This document shows, one piece after another, positions 31,337-43,420 of a stretch of 64,000 nt of DNA; the stretch's first letter is position 1, and the number at the start of each line of letters is the position of its first letter. A program made the position numbers and the translations under genes. Source of the stretch: Moniliophthora roreri (taxonomy: Eukaryota; Basidiomycota; Agaricomycetes; Agaricales; Marasmiaceae); the NCBI GenBank assembly GCA_001466705.2, contig LATX02000176.1:558001-622000 (forward strand), read 5' to 3'. The notes under the pieces were generated by a model. That model made no database searches. It saw only the letters and a list, made by a program, of their open reading frames with translations, and was not told the origin of the DNA.

Positions 31337-32425
31337 AGAACAATATCATGGACCTTGATGACATTATGGACTACTCATATATAGACATCAGCATATGCCT
31401 TCGACGCTCGCCATGTTTTTGCACTTTCTTGACTACCCCAGCGATACCGTATTTTATCTCATCTTTGTACAGTATCAGCACACCCAACGGTTATCTGACA
31501 TCATCAACTGCGTACACTTCAAGACATGCCAAGCATTGGTTCTAGGTCGTAGATCAGAGGCAACTTGAGCGTGAAAACGAACCTGACAGATGAATCGGAT
31601 GGTGAACTGTCCGGTGCGGAGATAGAGACAAAGGATCAGCAGCAGATTACGACAGGAATCCCGCAGCTTCTGGGAATTAGTTTCATGTCTCTATATTATG
31701 TGAACGTATGCTGTGAGCTCTAGATAAGGAATGCATGCCACTGTCCACGTCCCCCCGCCGAAATCTACAAGGGAATGAACTACATAGTGCCATTATCCGA
31801 CCGAACGCCATTCTGACCTAGGTGGCCTCAAAGACCGTGCTGGTATATACGTCAGTGTTAGCCTGAAGGAGGTGACCATGAGATCCGTATATACGGTATG
31901 AAGGACAGTCTATTTTTTGAGGTTCCGTGTTGATTTGCTTGGCTAAAAAGAGAAAGGTTGTGGACCGAGCTGCCGAGAAAAGCGAACAGTGGAGGCGTCT
32001 TGTGTATTCCGAATTCACATAGGAGGCAGTGTACCATGCCTGCACCCGATTTGAGCTGGCCTAGGGTGACAAGCGACGTCGGAGTACCATGGCTACTTTT
32101 GCAGAATCACTGTGTTAAGTGTTTGCGCCGACAGATTATTGCCTTAGCACAGCCAGAAAAACCATGACTGCACAGTTCCGGTCATGATCGATGATCAACG
32201 TCGAACTGCAGGCAAGCGTATTCTATCGCGTTGGAGTCGCGGTTCAGAAGGACAGAACCTTAATGGAAGGATCAAGTTGTGATTGCCGCTTTGACACCTG
32301 GATACTATGGAGACTGACAGATGAGCTTGATATTGGTCTTCTTACGGAACATTGCATACGAATATCAAGGACACTGCAAAAACATTATCGCGCAAGCATC
32401 GCAGCCGAGTAGGGTCGTGAAAAGG
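31337..32425. other. spacer between the two gene pairs, no gene recognised
   Basis: Short open frames only. The right end, before the stop of seven-TM gene B, resembles the 3' flank of gene A only weakly. Confidence 0.45.
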
Positions 32426-33963
32426 CTACACTCCAACCGGCGGTGACCACTTTTTCCTTCGACACATGTAGAAAGAAATGATGTCCTGTTCGAGCCACGG
32501 TAAGCATCCGCCGTCAAGTTGCACGAATAGACTGACCATTTGAGTGCCAAAGAGTAAAGCGACGGATAATGGAACTAGATATCAACTCATAAGAATGCAA
32601 CTTGAAGCGGCCAAGAAGCATGCAACTAACCTACTGCAAGCAGACAAAGAGCAGCAGTACTGTCATCTGACAGTGTATTGACCAAGAGATCAACTAGCCT
32701 GATAACTGATATTTAATGAACTTACGACAGAAATCAAGCCTGGTCATGCTTACACGATGCCTAATCCTCCAATGAGCGTGTACACCGTGATTCGGATAAA
32801 GGATTGAAGTGGGTAGTGTCCGTCGGATCCATTAACACGAATATCTGTGCAGTTTTTTCTTCGGTGCCATAGACGAGAAATCGTGAAAACTGGAAATAAG
32901 AGGTTGAGTCTGAAAGACACAGTAAAAAAGATAGAGAAACATACATTCCATAAGGATCATTGCTATGAGCATCAAGACAACTGTCACTCCAACTGCTGTT
33001 GTTCTAGAGAAGGTATCATCAGCCTTCAGGAATATGAAAGTAGATAGAAGACGCACGGAACTCTAGAATCCACATGACAGTACATTCCGTTGGGGAGTCG
33101 CTCGACAAGCGACGGATTCGATAGACCGAACTAGATGGAGTGAATATTGCCTCTGGCTGCTGTGGCGAAATCACTTCATACAAACAACGTTAGAAAAAAG
33201 ATACTGAGGTGGACAATTGGCGGGAGGAATAAGATCTACAATAAAACCTCAGATGATCCGGAAAGGAGCTCAGAACACCTTTGACATACCATATTGACCC
33301 TTGCATAGTCAAGCTCTTGACCAGTGAAAGCGGAGCAGAGTCGCCAGTGAAGCTATGGCGTTCCGGAGATGTCATTGGGGGAGGAGGTATTCGAAGAAAC
33401 AGACAGACTTCAATAACGAATGTCAAACCAGCAGCAGAAAGGCTGACATAGTGCAAATTAGTATAATCTCGCTCTCAAAATTCGAGAATATTTACTAACG
33501 TCGCGGGCGTTGCATAAATCAGCCCAGCTTGATACACACAGACACCGAATGCAGGACTCGGTCCTGACTGCTGCCCGAGAAGTAAAAGGAACGAGGAGCT
33601 AAACATTATAGAAGACACCATCAAGGCGTACCAGGTCTTCATACGGCGGACGGACTTCGACACGAGTGGCGGCAGAATGGTAAGCAAGAGTAGAAATAAT
33701 GCTGACCCATGCAGAACGTCAAAGATAATGAATGGAGCCAATCGTCCTTGACCGCCACCTGTATATATTCATGGATATCAATATGAATCAGTATCAATAA
33801 GTTGGTAAACACAAACCTCTCGAGCCGAGTGGCATAGTATTGAGGATGTAAAGCTGGGGGGATAAGGAAGTAAGGGTGTTGATGCTTTAGGTGCAACCAA
33901 TGATATATACTTACATAAATCACGAAGCTGATCCAGTTCCTACGGGCATCAGATCTTGAGATT
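32426..33963 (-). CDS. seven-TM fungal integral membrane protein (GPCR-like family), copy B
   Basis: Same exon order as copy A: LLLGQQSGPSPAFGVCVY, LSAAGLTFVIE, FLPPIVHLSIFFLTLF, GMYCHVDS, VTVVLMLIAMILME, RRKNCTDIRVNGSDGHYP, the last TM and the tail KKWSPPVGV, stop TAG at 32426-32428. The 3' half differs clearly from copy A (about 80-90% in aligned parts) while the 5' half beyond 33635 is nearly identical. No premature stop was seen in the exons I could place. The first exon is unresolved as in copy A. Head-to-head with P450 copy B. Confidence 0.68.
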
Positions 33964-36644
33964 GATCAACGAGACGGTCCCAGAGTTGGATGAAGGGCTG
34001 CGCGCTGAGTGAGTTGGACAAAGACTCAGGAGGATGCTCATGTTTGAGTTTTGACCGCGGTTGAATGACAGCTTGTCCGAGTTGTAGCCGAGCTGTAGGA
34101 TAGGAGAGTGTCAGCGTATTGAGTGTCCGAGCATCCCATGATTTCAACTGCGATGGAGTCTGTGCAATCGACGGTAATTGTGAAAAGCAGTGGCAATGAA
34201 TCAAAATGTGTGGGCACCCAAGTGCGTGAGCGGGGTTGCTAAGCGCTACACTTAGCGCGTGAAACTCGGAAGGGGTTTACTGCCGCCACGCCACAGCCCA
34301 CAGGTCACGACACAATCAAATTCACACATCGATATGCCAGATTTCAATATAAAAATTAGTACGTAATAACGTTGCTTTGATGTCTTCCAAGCGTTCGGAA
34401 CAACTTGATGTAGAACCCCAAAACAGTGCAGCTGGGAGGACAAAGTCTCGAAGGAACCTGAGGCCTGATGGTTGAGGTCATACCATGTCCAAGGCATCAT
34501 GATCTTGACAAGTCCAATTCAACGTTCCCTTCTTCCAAGATTGCTTTAGGGACCCCGGAAATCGGCTGCAGAGAATCAGATCAAGTCATGGCTTAGGCGT
34601 GGCCGTCAAAATGAACCTTGCATAAGTCTTATTTCGGTCCGTCTTCCTTTTTCTCAACCCGACCTATTAGCTCCATTCAAATCATGGGATTTCTTGTGGT
34701 CTTCTGCATCCTTCTCTTACTTTACCTGGTTACCGAGCTATACGACCGTGGGAGACGGGCTCAGGTCAGGCTCACTCAACTTCTGTTCCTCGTTTTCATG
34801 CCTAATGTCTCTCCCAATTTCATAGCGTTCCTTGCCTACTCGTGGACTGAATTCCCTCATACTGTCATATATCAATGGCGTCATGAATTGCTTTGACGGA
34901 AGAGATTCGGTCAGAAGAGCATGTCTCAAGGTGTGTCCGTTGACCTTCACTCTCGTGAATGTTCTGACCTAGTCTCGCTCACTGAAAGCATGAAGGACAT
35001 CTATTCACTTACCCTCAGCTCGGCAAATGGTTCGTACTTGCTCGATCCAGCAGCCACATTCACGATCTCTGCAACGCACCTGAGGACATTCTCTCGATGG
35101 AGGAAGCAGCCGAAGAGGTTATTCCCGATCTCATCTAAGCTGTCGTAACTTTACTCAGTGCCTCTCCAGCTACTTCAACTTCGCCATACCGTCGGCCCTC
35201 TGTTCTGCCAAGAAACATATCATATCACTGCGATTCGGACGTCTCTGAACTCGAACGTATCGCAACGGTTACGAGAATTGATAGACGAAGTTATATGTTG
35301 TTATAAGGAATGTGTCGATTCACGAATTGACCCTGAAGATGGTTCGTTGACCATGTTATTGATATGCAGTGCAGTAACTGACCCAGGTCAACAGAATGGA
35401 CTGCGATCCCAGCATTTGACGCATTCTCAACGATGATCTGTCGAGCAAGTAATCGTGTATTCGTTGGGCTACCACTTTGTAGGTCCATGTGTACCACCCT
35501 CGGGCATGCACTCATCTCCCACCCAGGCCGGAATCCAGACTACATAGACATCGTCCGCCACTTTTCTTCACAGATCTTCTTCGCCGGTCCAATCATAAAG
35601 TTTCTTGTCCCGAAATTTTTGCGTCCGTATGTCGTTTTTACTTCCTCGACTAGATTCATGGACTCATTAGGCGTTGCAGAGCTCTGGGATCTGTCTACCG
35701 GTCATATTATGGACACCATCGTCGTATGCTCGAGCTCACTAGACATTTGATAGAAGAGAGGAAACAGCGGAGACAAGAACATTCATCGGATGTAGTACGT
35801 CCATATATCTTTCCAATACTTCTGGACATATCTAAAGACGACCTTGGTCTCAGGTCAACGCTATAGATTGGCTCATCGACGTCGCGCCCGAACTCGACAA
35901 TCAGTCAGCAGAGTCTCTGGCTATGCGGCTGCTCAATATCAACTTTGTGGCCCTCCACACAACCACAAAGGTGAGGATACAAATTTCATCGAGGTATCCG
36001 ATCATTGAATACGTGCCTAGGTTTTCCTTCACGCATGATATCACCTCGCAGCGCAACCGGAGTATATTTCAGCTTTGCGTGAAGAGGCCGAACTCTATCT
36101 CGGCCGAGAATGTCCTTTGACATGGTCAAAAGAGCAACTGGGACGCTGCGTAAAGCTCGACAGCTTCTTTAAAGAGACTTTACGAGCCAACCCGCTCAGC
36201 TCTATCACGCTCTCTAGGTTAAGTCTAGTTGATTTTACGTTTGCAGACGGCACGAGGGTCGGAGCCGGACATTACTTAGCAGTGGCATCAGATTCGATAC
36301 ATCAAGATAGTAAGTACTACCCGCAGCCTCAGGAATTCCAACCTTTCCGATTCTCTGCGATGCGCGGAAAGCCTACTGAGCAGGAGGAGTACACGTCTCA
36401 AGACTGGGTCCACAGAATGACGGGAACTTCGGATACTTTCCTTGCATTTGGAAGTGGGAGACACCTATGGTGGGTTACTTGCGCGATGAACAGAATAACT
36501 TACTGACCTTGTTTCTGTTTTTGATAGTCCAGGACGGTTCTTTGCGTCTCTGGAGCTGAAGATATTCATGGCATATCTTGTGCTGAATTATGACGTGAAA
36601 ATGGCTCGGGAAGGGATGCGTCCCCCGAATGAGTGGTTGGGCCC
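33635..36644. repeat. near-identical duplicated tract, right copy
   Basis: Partner of 28278-31287. Sharp left edge: 33628 and 33634 differ from copy A, then no difference until 34303. The right edge begins with differences at 36645 and beyond. Confidence 0.92.
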
Positions 36645-36693
36645 GATGTCCGAACCTTCTACGAAAGCTCGTGTTCTGTTCCGAAGGCGATGA
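34684..36693 (+). pseudogene. cytochrome P450, copy B, broken by one nonsense substitution
   Basis: Sequence and splice sites equal copy A throughout, but the Leu codon TTA of copy A (30679-30681) is TGA here (36036-36038), in the exon right after the I-helix. A translated product would stop near residue 309, before the ExxR pair and the haem loop, so it cannot bind haem. Apart from this the frame is intact to TGA 36691-36693, and the last 50 bases carry a few more substitutions. The break therefore looks younger than the homogenisation of the two copies, or the TGA is a sequencing error. Confidence 0.85.
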
Positions 36694-37157
36694 GAAGAGG
36701 TATCATGGATTTGGAGGAAAAGATATCATAACTGTGTAGACGTGAGCATATTGATAATGTGCCCTGCTCCTGCACTATTTTGCATCTTTCATACAGTCCC
36801 GGGCGCTTGGAGGTCGGCGAAAGATATAACGCCTTGATATCCTGGAAATATAATACAAGAAAGGGATCATAGCAACCTTCCCGCCAGCTCCCATCTATGA
36901 TGGATAGCTGTATGGAGCACCTAAAATATAAAGAGACCGTATTGCATTACTTTACAACTAATCCACTGAATGATGAATGTATGATACTGGACTGAATTGT
37001 GTGACAGCTGCGGCGCCTCTGACCTGGACTCGTAACCACCCTCCACACGGTCCGATGACGGTCGATAGGAGCCTTCCGCACTGGCGTGTAGGGCAGGGCC
37101 CAAACGCATCAGTTCAGTGCAGCTGCTGGTCCCAACTATCTCAATCTTCATCAACAG
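36694..37157. other. no gene recognised
   Basis: Downstream flank of P450 B. May contain decayed upstream exons of the seven-TM fragment at 37158, but none could be read. Confidence 0.4.
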
Positions 37158-37319
37158 GACATCATCCGGGCATGGGCTGGCTACGGTCGTAATCTTAGAG
37201 ACTCAATATGGAATCTCATAACAAGGGTTTTCAAGAATCGTTGGCGAAGGGTGGATAGCACATATGAGATGAAGGAGGATATACCGACTGTCAGGAATTT
37301 GCATAAATATAACGGGTAG
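37158..37319 (+). pseudogene. lone C-terminal exon of the seven-TM family
   Basis: After an acceptor TTCATCAACAG the frame reads DIIRAWAGYGRNLRDSIWNL, then a basic stretch (KNRWRRVDS) and YEMKEDIPTVRNLHKYNG with TAG at 37317-37319. It matches the tail of the 6.3-7.3 kb copy (DILQAWAGYARGLKYSIWNL...RVDS). The preceding LIFGSQK exon was not found, so this is a remnant left by rearrangement. Confidence 0.65.
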
Positions 37320-38861
37320 AAATGTAATTGACAGTTGTAGCTGGTATCCACGCGACTACGCGACCGGAATTCAGTTCATAGGAACGAGGGTGTAGGAACT
37401 ATTATTCAACGGTACAGTTGTAGGCAAAGGGAGGCCTCAACTCACTAATTTTAGACACTAACATACAATTCCGTTGCAGTCCAAACTCCATATAGTGTTA
37501 CGTCCATCACTGATCCAGCGCCGAAGCGGGAAGTGCCTGCTACATTCCTAGTGTTTTGCTGGATGTCAGTTTGTCTCGTGGGTTCATCTTCGTCAATTGG
37601 ACTCGCAAGTGCAGTAGTCTATGAGAGGCTAATACCTAGTACTTCCCGGAGGTGCGACGCCGCGATGACGATAAACGAGCCTGAGGACGATGAAGATGGG
37701 TGCGGCCTTGCCGTCTATTTTTGGACTGGTGTTCTTGGCGAGGATTCGTCTTCTGTCAATTTTTCCTTATACGGAAGGTATAAGTGTTTGTTTGGTTCGT
37801 TCCGCCGCTCGCTCTCATCGTATGTTAGCCCAGGAAGTTACAACACCAGAAAACGGACCCGTACTTGCCATCGGACCCCGATGGCCCACTGCGGCAAGTA
37901 TGAGCTAGGACACAGTACTCAGGAGTAAGCTAAAGCGTCGAGGACCGGCGGGATCGCTCCACACATCCCATCGTTGGTTCTCACGCCGTCAGCTTCGGAA
38001 CTCTGCATGGTATCGTGTGCCTTGGTTGAAAGAAGGCAGGTATAATTGAGGGAAGCTGAGGACGATCTCATGATGCTGAGAACGAGAACTGACAAGGTCC
38101 ATCCGCAAAGTTGATGAGGTATGAAGCTGAGGGGTCCAAGTGTGGAGGCCCTTGACACAGGTGAGCACTTTCGATGATACAGTTGGCTTTTGTAGGCCCC
38201 GATCCAAAGAAATGAACACTTGACGTTTGAAACGGTGTTCATATGGAGATGGACCTGTTGTGGGGTAAATTGATGGTCAGGTTCGCGCGCACAAAGGGTC
38301 AACTAAACAGAGGTAGGGAACACATGCACTGGAACAGTGAAGCGCCCAGCTAATAAGGAGCGGCCCTCCATATGACACATTCTTCAATTCCACACCGATG
38401 CAGTCTTCTACAATGCCCGAGAAGGCCCCAACCAATGCTCCAGTCTCCCAAGCGGCTATTCGTCATATGGCAATATGGGTGGTCGATGTTGAAACCGTAA
38501 GGTCTATTGATACAACGGCCTCGGCGACACACGTCCGGGCAAGCCTTCCTGAGAAAGATTTGATTGGGCTACCACGTGGAACATCCACGGAAGAATGAAA
38601 GAGCAAGACCGACGTGAATGCCTATTGAGGGAATTGGGACAAGATTGAGTCTGATTGACTCGGTTATAGTAACCCCGGGGAGAGGCCAGATAAGGATTGC
38701 CACAACCGAGAAACCATGTGGGCAGGAACCATCTCCCTCGGCGCCTTCCTTGTTGGGCTTCAGAAATAGGTCAGCTGGTGATTCTTAAAGATGGATTTCC
38801 ATCAGTTCGTTCCCTTTTCTATCCCCCACCACTCACCGTCGTGGAAAGGGACTTGGACGCC
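37320..38861. other. no gene supported
   Basis: A 131-codon plus frame at 37533-37928 has a hydrophobic start, but no motif and no splice continuity. A minus frame at 37919-38302 is likewise unassigned. The last part must hold the OPT promoter. Confidence 0.4.
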
Positions 38862-41800
38862 ATGGCCGCTGTCCCTCAGTCATCCGACATTATTGTGCCA
38901 ACCGTCCCAAGAGAGGGCGTTCCTCATCAATCCGAGTACAACGAGAAGAGGGATTCACCGCCAACATCCGAGTCCGAGGAGGAAGAGATTGAAGAGACTT
39001 TCGATGACCACGACGTGTACGTCTTGAATTCCTTACATTTTCTGATGAGATCTTATTCGAAATTCAGGACAAAACCTTTCCCTATCGATCCGCATGAACC
39101 CGATGAACCTTACCAGCTCACCATCAGGCATGTCATTAACCTAAACTATGATTGCGTGGGGGCTAAGTGTCAACTCTTCTGATTTGCAGAGCGCTCTTCG
39201 TTGGTTGTTGTCTCGGGGCTGTCGGTGAGTGTGCTCGTACGGTCACTTCAAATCATGAACTTAGGCGCATATTCCAGTCGGTGCTTCGAATATCTATCTT
39301 GGACTCAAGACTGGTTTCACATTTGGTCCCCAGCTCTTTGGTGTGCGTACAACCACTGTCTTTGAATAGTAGCGGTTCTTGATGATGGTTGCGCAGGCAC
39401 TATTCGGATATGCTATTCTGAAGCCTATCTCCAAGGCACTTCCTGAATCTGGCTTGATTGGCCGATGGTTTGGTGGTCCTTTTGGTCCCAAAGAGAATTG
39501 TACTGTTCAGACGTAAGTTGTACTTGCCTTATGATAACTTATTGCTCACGTTAGTTTTTTTTAGAGCTGCTACCGGTTAGTCAATACATCGGGTGTGTTC
39601 GTAAAACGTTCTCATAATTGCGCTCTTACAGCCGCCGGGGGTATCGGTATCTTATTCGTCGGCGCATTCCCTGCTATGTAAGCTGCATTTTACGTCGTAT
39701 TCGAATACGCTCATGTTGTATGTAGGTATCGGCTCAATCTCCTTTCCCCGCTACCGCAGCAAGATATAGGCAAAATTCTTGCGCTCACGGGTGAGTAAAA
39801 CTCTTTCTTTCATCTGTGATGCATTCACCTAACTCCGCATAGTCTCTGCTGGCTTCTTCGGAATCTTCTTCGTCATTCCTCTACGCAAATACTACATCGT
39901 TCACCAGAAATTAACCTTCCCAACACCTGCTGCAACGGTATGTCCTACTTTTCCGCAGTCCTAGCTATGATGCTCAGTTTCCGGCTAGGCATACACAATT
40001 CGTTCGTTGCACAAGGGACGAAGCGGTGCTATTATCGCGAAGAAGAAGTCTCTGGCTCTTCTCTACACCTTTATCGTTTGCTTCATCTTCAGGGTTGTTG
40101 CCAGCTATGCTCCCGGTGTCGTGAGTTGCAACTATTCTCAGTTTGTGTTTCGTTACTAAGATTATTCGCCTTTTATAAGATCTTCGACTGGCACATTGGC
40201 TGGACTCTCTACCGTCTTGGTTTCACCAGCATTATCGCTCTTGAGAACTATGGATGGTGGATTGAATGTACGTGTTCTTCCCATGAATGAGTTCGTAAAC
40301 TCAAGTTCTCCCAGTCACTCCCGCCTTCTTTGGCGCTGGAATGCTCAGTGGTCTCAATGCTAGTTGGAGTTTCCGTAAGTGCAGTATCTTTCTCATATTA
40401 CAATCATCCCTGACTTATTATCGCAGTGGGAGGCGCCGTCCTTGCCTGGGGAATCAGTGCGTGCTATTCTTAGTTGCTGGCCTCGAGTAATGACTTACTT
40501 CAACTTATCGCAGTCGCTCCATCACTGGTGAAGAATGGTTTGGCTGTTGTCAGCCGCAATAAAGTAGACCCAAACCTTTTCTCGGTCATGTCGTTGAACT
40601 TTATTAATGACCCTTCGGAATACATCACCTCGCCGTCCCCGCGCTACTGGTTGCTGTGGCCCGGTGTCCTGATGATGTTGCTCTATTCCTTCGCCGATAT
40701 CTTCTGTAGTCTTCTCCCATTCTTCACTGGTTCGTGCTTGACTCATCCTTCCTCGTTCTGTCTTCTGATCTTCTCATCTTGCAGGGATGCGCAGAATTAA
40801 TTTCGCTCAGGCCTTCAAGGATATCTTTGTGAAGAGAGAGCTTCACCCTGATGACGAAGATCAGACTCCGCTCGAAGATAGAGTGCCTACTCTCTGGTGG
40901 ACCGTAGGTCTTGCGCTCAGCACGGTCATGTCCTGCGCCCTATTGGCCACGCTTTTCCCGCTCAACGTTGGAGAAGCCCTTTTGGCTCTCATTCTCGGTT
41001 TCATCTTTTCCTTCATCGGTGTCCAATCATCTGGTGCCACTGATGTCAACCCAGTCTCCACTGTTGCCAAGGTAATTCCACGGCATACTTGGTGCATGCG
41101 CCGTACTGACAAACTATAACAGGCATCTCAACTCATCTTTGGAGGTATTGCCAAGGGTCAAGGCATGGCCGAACGGCCTTCACAAGTCTTCAACCTAACG
41201 GCCGGTGTCATTGCTGGTGGTTCCGCTGCGCAAGCCTCCGACATGACTGGTGATCTGAAGACTGGTTATCTCCTCCGTGCCAAACCCAAGAACCAGTTCG
41301 TTGCTCAGCTCTGTGGATCCGTCGTTGCCGTGTTCTTGAACGCAGGCTTGTTCATCTTGTTCACCAAAGCAAGCCCTTGTATCATCGATCCCAACGCAGA
41401 GAGTACGTGTTATTCCTCATCGGTATGTGCTCTTCAGCTGACCTTTCGCTTGATAGCTTGCACATATGGTGCTCCCTCGGTATCCGCATGGGCTGCTGTT
41501 GCTATTGCTGTCTCGGCACCCAGACTTCGTGAGTTGGGATTCATGCTGTTGTGGGCCCGATTCTAATTCATGTGTCTCTAGCCATCCCGCCCTCGTCAGG
41601 ATACACTGCCATTGGTCTCGCTATCTTTGCCGTCATTTCTGTTTGCATCAAGGTAAGTTTGATATACGAGTCCTTTTCGGTAGCAAGTTCGGGACGCTTA
41701 ATGAATTGACATAGCACCTTTTCATCCCCAGGAAGTACTGGCACTGGGTTCCTAACTGGGTGAGTTTGAATAGTTCCTGTCATACGCAAACGGTTCCCTG

Positions 41801-42203
41801 ACATGCTCTGTAGAACGCCGTTGGTCTCGCCTTTGTCGTGCCGCAAGTCTACTATGCCATTGCCATGGGCGTTGGTTCAGTAATAAACTACTTCTGGGCC
41901 AAGAGGAACCCCAAGAGCTATGACCTGTACATGTTTGTGAGTATCTAACTTTTCTTTGGATTGTTTCGTTTTCTTATTTCAATCGTTCAGGCCGTAGCCG
42001 CTGGTCTTCTCGCGGGTGAAGGTCTCGGTGGTGTCTTCAACGCACTACTCGCAGTTATTGGTGTCGACGGTGGCAGTGAGTACCGGTCTTCCGACATTTT
42101 CTACTTACCATGTCGCTCAACGTGTCTTTTTTTTTTTTTTTTTTTTTTTTTTGCAGAGTTTGGAACGGCAATAGGTTGCCCGCTAAATGAATACTGTGGT
42201 TGA
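38862..42203 (+). CDS. OPT-superfamily oligopeptide transporter, first of tandem pair
   Basis: A polytopic plasma- or vacuolar-membrane transporter of peptides or metal-peptide conjugates. The start MAAVPQSSD with an acidic N-terminus matches the second copy. Then in order: KPFPIDPHEPDEPYQLTIR, GLKTGFTFGPQLFG, GPFGPKENCTVQT, RLNLLSPLPQQDIGK, YYIVHQKLTFPTPAAT, KKKSLALLYTFIVCFIFRV, IFDWHIGWTLYRLGFTSI, SPRYWLLWPGVLMMLLYSF, TLFPLNVGEALLALILGFIF, SSGATDVNPVSTVAKASQL, ASDMTGDLKTGYLLRAKP, VINYFWAKRNPKSYDLYMF and GLLAGEGLGGVFNALLAV; stop TGA 42201-42203. It needs many short introns, all with plausible GT-AG borders, and no break was seen. The last intron carries a 26-T tract. Substrate not predictable. 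Confidence 0.9.
42127..42152 (+). repeat. 26-base poly-T tract in last OPT intron
   Basis: An uninterrupted run of 26 T lies directly before the acceptor GCAG. It serves as an extreme polypyrimidine tract. The second OPT gene has no such run in its homologous intron. Confidence 0.9.
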
Positions 42204-43420
42204 TTGTAGTACTATTACTGCTATGTCTTGTTGCACTATTGTAAGGCCGGATGGAGATGTCATTGTATTTGTTCTTTCATGAGTAATGCCAGGGTCTTTT
42301 TTACGAGGAATGCAAACGGATCATGCTGTACTGCGGGCTAGCGATGCCAGGACAGGGGTGAGTTTTGATTCTGGAGGACTCGGTGATGCGGCGGGCTCAT
42401 GCTATTATGACCCGTAGAGGTCGCGTGAACCGTAGCTTCTGGCCCTGCAGTCAATAGTATGGACATCTATGACAGGTGTAATCCTTATAAGTCGGCCCCA
42501 AAGACACGGACTTCTCGGGATCGTGGATCCTCAGGGCGGCCCTTGACTAAAGATGTCAATTTGGCATTTAGATTTTTTCTGAGTGCTGCGACCGACTATG
42601 CTCCAAGTAGTCATCCACCAGCGTCAGGAACCATGACTTGGGATGCACGGTCATACGGTCGCGGTCCCAATGCGATATCCGCTGTTTATGAAGGTGACTG
42701 ATTGACAGGCCCAAGCTTGATAGAACGAGACCAGAAAAGGAAGTTCGGGAATCGGTTGCAGCACGTGCCACAAAAATCACCAACACCACAACCACAATTG
42801 CATACCAAAACCGACAGCTCCATATGCAACGATAACGGTACGCTCTATCTTCATTCTTGGCATTCAATACCGCTCCTTAAAACCTCATTCCAGGTCAATG
42901 CAGTTGCAGGGTCTTTAAACTTGACAAGTGTGTTTTCTGACATGAATGTCAAGTAGCCTATTCAACCGCTTGTGGAAGGTCAGACAGCCCTAGAACATCA
43001 AAGTTCCGACAATATGGGGACACATGAACTCGGGGGTTCCTTCAAGAGGTTGTCGCAAGCCGATGCTCTTGGCAAACTAGACTGTAGGGCCCGTGCTAAA
43101 AAAAATCTTACGTTCATGGACATGATCTTGTCGTCTCAAGACATCCAGATATCATTTCGGCCATCAATTCATAGTGTCTGGATGGCGCGGATAGTCCCAA
43201 AGTAGACTGTTCCTGCAAACCGGGAGTCATCGCCACGATAAAGGAAGCTCCAGACGGAACATCTTTTTGTGCATGTGCACAGGAACATCATGGCGATATC
43301 AACCCCTTTCCCTTTCTGAATGAGACTGGTGGTACATATGGCGGCGAAAAGTCGGGATCTTCAAGGGTTCTCTCTTCTCTGATCCCCAGCTTGTTTGCTC
43401 ATACTCGCTGTGGAAAGACG
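42204..43420. other. intergenic DNA between the OPT genes
   Basis: No gene recognised; only short frames without motifs. Includes the promoter of the second OPT gene. Confidence 0.5.
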
